From positions 186,001 to 250,000 of the forward strand of contig NZ_CANLBS010000006.1 of NCBI RefSeq assembly GCF_947488945.1: DNA of 64,000 nt, written 5' to 3'. Made by a program: the position numbers and the translations under genes. The DNA is from an uncultured Streptomyces sp. GTDB taxonomy: Bacteria > Actinomycetota > Actinomycetes > Streptomycetales > Streptomycetaceae. Under the pieces are notes generated by a model. It was given only the letters and a program-made list of their open reading frames with translations. It ran no database searches and was not told where the DNA came from. Shown in pieces: positions 59,323 to 64,000 of the stretch (the stretch's first letter is position 1; the number at the start of each line of letters is the position of its first letter).

Positions 59323-60225
59323 TCAGTACGAGGACCCGCCCGTGCCCAGCGCGCCCGTCGGGTGCCAGACCGTCTTGGTCTCCAGGACGGCCGTCATCCG
59401 GCGGGTGCCGGGGGCGGCGGTCCAGTCGGCCGCCGCGTCCACAGGCTGTGGACGCAGCACCCGCTTCAGGTTGTCGGCCGCCGCGATCTCCAGCTCCTTC
59501 GCCAGCGCGGGGTCCGCGCCGGTGAGGTCGATGGCGTTCACGTCCTGGTGCGACGCGAGCGGGGCCGCGATCTCGGCCGTCCGGCCGGACAGGAAGTTGA
59601 CCACCCCGCCCGGCAGGTCGGAGACGGCCAGCACCTCGCCCAGCGCCAGGGCCGGCAGCGGGGCTTCGGCGGAGGCGACCACCACGGCGGTGCAGCCGGT
59701 GGCGATCACCGGGGCGATCACGGAGACGAGCCCGAGGAACGACGACTCCTGCGGGGCCAGCACCGCGACCACGCCGGTCGGTTCGGCCGTCGAGAGGTTG
59801 AAGTAGGGCCCGGCGACCGGGTTGGCGCCGCCCACGACCTGGCCGATCTTGTCGGTCCATCCCGCGTACCAGACCCAGCGGTCCACCGCGGCGTCCACCA
59901 CCGCGGCCGCCTTCGACTTCGACAGGCCCTCCGCGTCCGCGACCTCGCGGGCGAACTGGTCCCGGCGGCCCTCCAGCATCTCGGCGACCCGGTAGAGGAT
60001 CTGGCCGCGGTTGTACGCCGTCGCCCCCGACCAGCCGCCGAACGCCTTGCGGGCGGCGACCACCGCGTCCCGCGCGTCCTTGCGGGACGACTGCGGCGCG
60101 TTGGCCAGCCACCGGCCCTTGGAGTCGCTCACCTCGTACACCCGGCCGCTCTCGGAACGCGGGAACTGTCCGCCCACGTACAGCTTGTAGGTCTTGAAGA
60201 CGGTCAGACGGTCGGCCGCGGTCAT
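59323..60225 (-). CDS. half-length aldehyde dehydrogenase-like protein without catalytic cysteine
   Basis: 300 residues from ATG 60225. It aligns with the N-terminal NAD-binding half of ALDH: FKTYKLYVGGQFPRSESGRVYEV, DARDAVVAARKAFGGWSGATAYNRGQILYRVAEML, EPTGVVAVLAPQESSFLGLVSVIAPVIATGCTAVVVASAEAP, DLPGGVVNFLSGR. It ends soon after the position where the E-LGGK and GQ-x-C active-site segments should follow. It overlaps the upstream, complete ALDH gene by 4 bp and may form a mixed complex with it. A conserved partner, not an obvious decay product: no stops or frameshift lie within it. Confidence 0.8.
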   Translation of the reverse strand: MTAADRLTVFKTYKLYVGGQFPRSESGRVYEVSDSKGRWLANAPQSSRKDARDAVVAARKAFGGWSGATAYNRGQILYRVAEMLEGRRDQFAREVADAEGLSKSKAAAVVDAAVDRWVWYAGWTDKIGQVVGGANPVAGPYFNLSTAEPTGVVAVLAPQESSFLGLVSVIAPVIATGCTAVVVASAEAPLPALALGEVLAVSDLPGGVVNFLSGRTAEIAAPLASHQDVNAIDLTGADPALAKELEIAAADNLKRVLRPQPVDAAADWTAAPGTRRMTAVLETKTVWHPTGALGTGGSSY

Positions 60226-61694
60226 CGGGCCTCTCCCTCGGTGCTCGGTGCGGCGCCGGGCGCGGCGAGGTACGCCTCCAGGCCGTGCCGGCCGCCCTCG
60301 CGGCCGTAGCCCGACTCCTTGTAGCCGCCGAACGGCGACGTCGGGTCGAACTTGTTGAACGTGTTGGCCCACACGACGCCCGCCCGAAGCCTGTTCGCCA
60401 CCGCGAGGATGCGGGAGCCCTTCTCCGACCAGATGCCGGCGGAGAGGCCGTACTGGCTGTTGTTGGCCTTGGCGACCGCCTCGTCGGGCGTGCGGAACGT
60501 CAGCACCGACAGCACCGGGCCGAAGATCTCGTCACGGGCCACCGTGTGCGCCTGGGTGACGCCGGTGAACAGCGTGGGGGCGAACCAGTAGCCGGAGGAG
60601 GGCAGTTCGCACGGGGCGGTCCAGCGCTCCGCGCCCTCCGCCTCGCCGGTCTCCGCCAGCGCGGTGATCCGCGCGAGCTGCTCGGCGGAGTTGATCGCGC
60701 CGATGTCGGTGTTCTTGTCGAGCGGGTCGCCCAGGCGCAGCGTGGAGAGCCTGCGCTTCAGCGCGTCCAGCAGCTCCTCCTCGATCGACTCCTGCACCAG
60801 CAGCCGCGAACCGGCGCAGCAGACCTGCCCCTGGTTGAAGAAGATGCCGTTGACGACGCCCTCGACCGCCTGGTCGATCGGCGCGTCGTCGAAGACGATG
60901 TTGGCGCCCTTGCCGCCCAGCTCCAGCGTGACCCGCTTGCCGGTGCCCGCGACCTGCCGGGCGATGGCCTTGCCTACGGCGGTCGAGCCGGTGAACGCGA
61001 CCTTGTCCACGTCCTCGTGCGCGACCAGCGCCGCGCCCGCGTCGCCGTAGCCGGTCAGGATGTTGACGACGCCCTTCGGCAGGCCCGCCTGCCGGCAGAT
61101 GTCCGCGAAGAACAGCGCGGAGAGCGGGGTGGTCTCGGCGGGCTTCAGCACCACCGTGTTGCCGGTGGCGAGCGCCGGGGCGACCTTCCAGGCCAGCATC
61201 AGCAGCGGGAAGTTCCACGGGACGACCTGTCCGGCCACGCCCAGCGGGCGCGGGTCCGCGCCGAAGCCCGCGTGGTCCAGCTTGTCGGCCCAGCCCGCGT
61301 AGTAGAAGAAGTGCGCGGCGACCAGCGGGAGGTCCGCGTCGCGGGTCTCCCTGATCGGCTTGCCGTTGTCCAGGGTCTCCAGCACCGCCAGTTCGCGGCT
61401 GCGCTCCTGGATGATCCGGGCGATCCGGAAGAGGTACTTGGCGCGCTCGGAGCCCGGCAGCGCCGACCACGTCCCGAACGCCCGCCGGGCCGCCCGCACC
61501 GCGCGGTCGACGTCCGCCGCGCCCGCCCGCGCGACCTCGGACAGCACCTCCTCGGTGCTCGGCGAGACCGTCTTGAAGACCTTGCCGTCGGCGGCCTCGG
61601 TGAACTCGCCGTCGATGAACAGCCCGTACGAGGGCGCGATGTCGACGACCGACCGGGACTCCGGGGCGGGCGCGTACTCGAAAACAGATGCCAT
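60222..61694 (-). CDS. aldehyde dehydrogenase, NAD(P)-dependent
   Basis: 490 residues from ATG 61694. A full ALDH with FIDGEFTEAADGKVFKTVSPST, WNFPLLMLAWKVAPALATGNTVVLKPAETTP, FTGSTAVGKAI, catalytic Glu in TLELGGKGANIVFDD, and nucleophile Cys in FFNQGQVCCAGSR. It starts 5 bp after deoC, so it is co-transcribed. An acetaldehyde-oxidising role is attractive, because DeoC releases acetaldehyde; this is inference from context. Confidence 0.92.
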   Translation of the reverse strand: MASVFEYAPAPESRSVVDIAPSYGLFIDGEFTEAADGKVFKTVSPSTEEVLSEVARAGAADVDRAVRAARRAFGTWSALPGSERAKYLFRIARIIQERSRELAVLETLDNGKPIRETRDADLPLVAAHFFYYAGWADKLDHAGFGADPRPLGVAGQVVPWNFPLLMLAWKVAPALATGNTVVLKPAETTPLSALFFADICRQAGLPKGVVNILTGYGDAGAALVAHEDVDKVAFTGSTAVGKAIARQVAGTGKRVTLELGGKGANIVFDDAPIDQAVEGVVNGIFFNQGQVCCAGSRLLVQESIEEELLDALKRRLSTLRLGDPLDKNTDIGAINSAEQLARITALAETGEAEGAERWTAPCELPSSGYWFAPTLFTGVTQAHTVARDEIFGPVLSVLTFRTPDEAVAKANNSQYGLSAGIWSEKGSRILAVANRLRAGVVWANTFNKFDPTSPFGGYKESGYGREGGRHGLEAYLAAPGAAPSTEGEAR

Positions 61695-61699
61695 GGTGA

Positions 61700-62647
61700 T
61701 CAGTCCACCGTCACGTAATCGGGGCCGGAGTACCGGCCGGTGGCCAGCTTCTGGCGCTGCATCAGCAGGTCGTTGAGGAGGCTCGACGCGCCGAACCGGA
61801 ACCAGTGGCTGTCCAGCCAGTCCGCGCCCGCGGTCTCGTTGACCAGCACCAGGAACTTCAGCGCGTCCTTGGTGGTGCGGATGCCGCCCGCGGGCTTCAC
61901 CCCGACCTGCGTCCCGGTCCGCGCGCGGAAGTCGCGCACCGCCTCCAGCATCAGCAGGGTGTTGGCGGGAGTGGCGTTGGTCGCCACCTTGCCGGTCGAC
62001 GTCTTGATGAAGTCGGCGCCCGCCAGCATCCCCAGCCAGGAGGCCCGCCGGATGTTGTCGTACGTGGAGAGCTCGCCGGTCTCGAAGATGACCTTGAGGC
62101 GGGCGTCGCCGCACTCGGCCTTCACGGCGACGATCTCCTCGTACACCTTGAGATAGCGGCCGGAGAGGAAGGCGCCGCGGTCGATCACCATGTCGATCTC
62201 GTCGGCACCCGCCGCCACCGCGTCGCGCACGTCGGCCAGCTTGACCTCCAGCGCGGCGCGCCCGGCGGGGAAGGCGGTGGCCACCGAGGCCACCTTCACC
62301 CCGGAGCCGGCCAGCGCGGCGACCGCGGTGGCCGCCATGTCGGGATAGACGCAGACCGCGGCCGTGCGGGGGGTTGCGCGGTCCGTCGGGTCCGGGTGCA
62401 CGGCCTTGGCGCACAGCGCCCTGACCTTGCCGGGGGTGTCCGCGCCCTCGAGCGTCGTCAGGTCGATCATCGAGATGGCGAGGTCGATGGCGAACGCCTT
62501 GGCGGTGGTCTTGACCGACCGGGTGCCGAGGGCGGCGGCGCGCGCTTCCAGGCCGACGGCGTCGACGCCGGGCAGCCCGTGCAGGAAGCGGCGCAGCGCA
62601 CCGTCGGACGCGGTCGCGTCGGCGAATGCGGGAGCAGTGGTGGGCAT
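61700..62647 (-). CDS. deoC: deoxyribose-phosphate aldolase
   Basis: Splits 2-deoxyribose-5-phosphate to glyceraldehyde-3-phosphate and acetaldehyde. It has 315 residues from ATG 62647; GTG 62653 is an alternative, and no Shine-Dalgarno is seen. TIM-barrel landmarks: KVASVATAFPAGRAALEVKLADVRDAVAAGADEIDMVID, and the Schiff-base Lys in ADFIKTSTGKVATNATP; GVKPAGGIRTTKDALKFL follows. First gene of deoC-ALDH-half ALDH. The regulon palindrome at 62667-62678 overlaps its -10 TAGATA. Confidence 0.95.
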   Translation of the reverse strand: MPTTAPAFADATASDGALRRFLHGLPGVDAVGLEARAAALGTRSVKTTAKAFAIDLAISMIDLTTLEGADTPGKVRALCAKAVHPDPTDRATPRTAAVCVYPDMAATAVAALAGSGVKVASVATAFPAGRAALEVKLADVRDAVAAGADEIDMVIDRGAFLSGRYLKVYEEIVAVKAECGDARLKVIFETGELSTYDNIRRASWLGMLAGADFIKTSTGKVATNATPANTLLMLEAVRDFRARTGTQVGVKPAGGIRTTKDALKFLVLVNETAGADWLDSHWFRFGASSLLNDLLMQRQKLATGRYSGPDYVTVD

Positions 62648-62663
62648 GGTCACCAGAGGAGCA

Positions 62664-62678
62664 TATCTACGCGCGTAG
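62664..62678 (-). promoter_or_regulatory. deoC promoter with nucleoside-regulon palindrome
   Basis: CTACGCGCGTAG (62667-62678), a perfect palindrome. On the minus strand its right end continues into TAGATA (62669-62664), a plausible -10, 17 bp before ATG 62647. Confidence 0.7.
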
Positions 62679-62802
62679 CGACCTGTACAGGGGGTGGGGT
62701 CGCCGCCCCGGACTCCGCCTCGGACCCCGCGCCGGTCCCCGCGCGGGCCCCCGCGGGCGGCCGCCCCGCCGTCCGCGGGCGGCGTCAGGCACAATCGGGC
62801 GC

Positions 62803-63432
62803 ATGACGAGTCCCAGTCCCTCCGCCTCCGACGAACCCGCCTACGCCGACCGCACCTACCGGTCGGGCGCGGGGGTGGCCGCCGGTGTGCTGTTGCTGCT
62901 GCTGGCGCTCTGGCTCGCCGGGGACGCGATGTTCCGGGGCCACGGCCGCACGCCGTGGGTGGCGCTCGCGGGCCTGGTCTTCGCCGTGCCCCTGGTCGTG
63001 GCGTTCACCCTGCGGCCCGCCGTCTTCACCAACGCCGCCCGCGTGCGCGTCCGCAACCCCTTCCGTACCGTCGAGCTGCCGTGGGCGCAGGTCGCCGACG
63101 TACGCGCCGCCTACTCCACCGAACTGGTCGCCGGGGACGGCGCCACGTTCCAGATGTGGGCGGTGCCGGTCTCGCTGCGGGCCCGCAAGCGGGCCGTCCG
63201 GCAGGCCGGACGCCCGGAGCGGGGCGGCATCGGGGGCACGGCAGCGCCCCGCCCGGCGGCGGCCGACCAGGCGGTCTCGGATTTCCGGAAACTCATCGGG
63301 GACGCTCAGTCCGCCGGCCGCCCGGCCGGGACCGCGGGAGGGACGCCGCGGACGGTGCGCTGGGCCTACGAGATCATCGCGCCGGCCGTCGTCGGGGCGG
63401 TGGCGCTGGTGGTGCTGTTCTCCGCCACCTGA
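62803..63432 (+). CDS. PH domain-containing membrane protein
   Basis: 209 residues from ATG 62803; CACAAT lies 7 nt upstream, so the transcript is probably leaderless. Two N-terminal transmembrane helices (VAAGVLLLLLALWLAGDAMF; VALAGLVFAVPLVVAFTL), then a bacterial PH (bPH2/DUF2581-like) segment: FTNAARVRVRNPFRTVELPWAQVADVRAAYSTELVAGDGATFQMWAVPVSLRARKRA-type sequence. A third hydrophobic segment sits at the C-terminus. Function unknown. It is divergent from deoC. Confidence 0.85.
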   Translation: MTSPSPSASDEPAYADRTYRSGAGVAAGVLLLLLALWLAGDAMFRGHGRTPWVALAGLVFAVPLVVAFTLRPAVFTNAARVRVRNPFRTVELPWAQVADVRAAYSTELVAGDGATFQMWAVPVSLRARKRAVRQAGRPERGGIGGTAAPRPAAADQAVSDFRKLIGDAQSAGRPAGTAGGTPRTVRWAYEIIAPAVVGAVALVVLFSAT

Positions 63433-63495
63433 GCCCTCCGGGGCACGGGCCCCCGGTCGTGACGCCGGCGCCCCGCGCACGCTCCGGCACCGTGG

Positions 63496-64000
63496 TCAGA
63501 TCCCGGCGGCCGCGGCCAGGTCCTTCTTGATCCCGGCCAGCAGCCGCGCCGCCTCGGCGCGCGCGGCGGGCAGCGCCGCCGCCGACCCCACCGGCACCAC
63601 GACCTCCAGGTAGCACTTCAGCTTCGGCTCGGTGCCGCTCGGGCGGACGATCACCCGCGCCCCGTCCAGCCGGTAGCGCAGGCCGTCGGTGGGGGGCAGC
63701 GCGGCGGAACCCGCCGACAGGTCCTCGGCCGAGGTGACGGCGAGACCCGCCAGCGAGGCCGGCGGCCGCTCGCGCAGCCGGGCCATCGCGTCCGCGATGA
63801 CCGTCAGGTCCTCCACCCGGACCGAGAGCTGGTCGGTGGCGTGCAGCCCGTGCGCGAGCGCCAGGTCGTCCAGCAGGTCCAGCAGGGTGCGGCCCCGTTC
63901 CTTGAGGGCGGAGGCCAGTTCGGCGACGAGCAGCGCCGCCGTGACGCCGTCCTTGTCGCGGACCCCGTCCGGGTCCACGCAGTACCCGAGCGCCTCCTCG
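63496..64000 (-). CDS. phospho-sugar mutase (phosphomannomutase type), C-terminal part
   Basis: The frame stays open to the right edge; about 168 residues of the C-terminus are visible, beginning EEALGYCVDPDGVRDKDGVTAALLVAELASALKERG (split here by description only). The last domain carries the phosphate-binding RPSGTEPKLKCYLEV loop of the alpha-D-phosphohexomutase superfamily. It ends KKDLAAAAGI before the stop at 63496. The N-terminal catalytic Ser and metal loops lie outside the window. A phosphomannomutase gene next to deoC is also the arrangement in S. coelicolor. Confidence 0.92.
   Translation of the reverse strand, partial: EEALGYCVDPDGVRDKDGVTAALLVAELASALKERGRTLLDLLDDLALAHGLHATDQLSVRVEDLTVIADAMARLRERPPASLAGLAVTSAEDLSAGSAALPPTDGLRYRLDGARVIVRPSGTEPKLKCYLEVVVPVGSAAALPAARAEAARLLAGIKKDLAAAAGI

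Noticed and set aside
1..64000. CRISPR array or cas genes
   Set aside because: No regularly spaced 20-40 bp repeats with unique spacers were seen; the only tandem repeats are the two-copy 21-mer at 10563-10604 and the G-tract array.

Overview
The window is chromosomal DNA of a Streptomyces-type actinomycete. It has very high GC with strongly GC-biased third codon positions, frequent GTG and occasional TTG starts, 4-bp GTGA/ATGA overlaps inside operons, many apparently leaderless genes (a -10 hexamer 6-7 nt before the start codon), and hairpin terminators without U-tracts. Gene order and protein sequence match a conserved core region known from Streptomyces coelicolor (sdh operon, nucleoside ABC transporter, cdd, deoA, add, afsQ2/afsQ1/sigQ, uridine kinase, deoC, phosphomannomutase).

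Layout. 1-7.1 kb: the end of a family 5 solute-binding protein, a TetR regulator with its small membrane partner and two palindromic operators, a proline/glycine-rich membrane protein, and the succinate dehydrogenase operon sdhC-sdhD-sdhA-sdhB (minus strand). 7.4-13.9 kb: OHCU decarboxylase, a GH20 hexosaminidase lipoprotein, a NIPSNAP protein, a large secreted seven-blade YVTN propeller/DUF11/calcium-repeat protein, and an unknown protein. 14.3-24.3 kb: a defence island of about 10 kb bounded by a perfect 22-bp direct repeat. It interrupts a decayed TetR gene and carries paired 11-bp-spaced motifs near each end. It encodes a DUF262 protein, RadC, and one type I restriction-modification operon (hsdR ... 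hsdM-hsdS) with an AbiEi/AbiEii toxin-antitoxin pair nested between hsdR and hsdM.

24.5-26.5 kb: an ECF sigma factor and its membrane partner. 26.8-35.2 kb: a divergent surface-polymer cluster (acyltransferase, polysialyltransferase-like and GT2 glycosyltransferases; then a putative glycosyltransferase, a CMP-nonulosonate synthetase fused to a HAD phosphatase, a NeuB-like synthase without SAF domain, and another sialyltransferase-like protein). This fits synthesis of a Kdn-type nonulosonic-acid wall polymer. 35.4-44.1 kb: an M20 amidohydrolase, then nucleoside uptake and salvage (BMP lipoprotein; ABC ATPase and two permeases; cytidine deaminase; thymidine phosphorylase). 44.2-50.8 kb: Uma2 nuclease, STAS-like protein, a SnoaL-tailed sigma factor with a frameshifted small gene behind it, an L,D-transpeptidase, an MFS/LysR divergent pair and an alpha/beta hydrolase lacking its nucleophile serine. 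50.9-64 kb: adenosine deaminase, small envelope proteins, the AfsQ1/Q2-SigQ signalling locus, a DsbA remnant, uridine kinase-like protein, two aldehyde dehydrogenases with deoC, a PH-domain protein and the C-terminal end of phosphomannomutase.

The most striking regulatory signal is a shared palindrome, CTACGCGCGTAG or a close variant. It occurs in front of five nucleoside transport or catabolism units (bmp lipoprotein, ABC operon, deoA, add, deoC), each time at or next to a likely -10 element, which points to one dedicated repressor. The most striking gene arrangement is the toxin-antitoxin pair translationally coupled into the type I restriction-modification operon.
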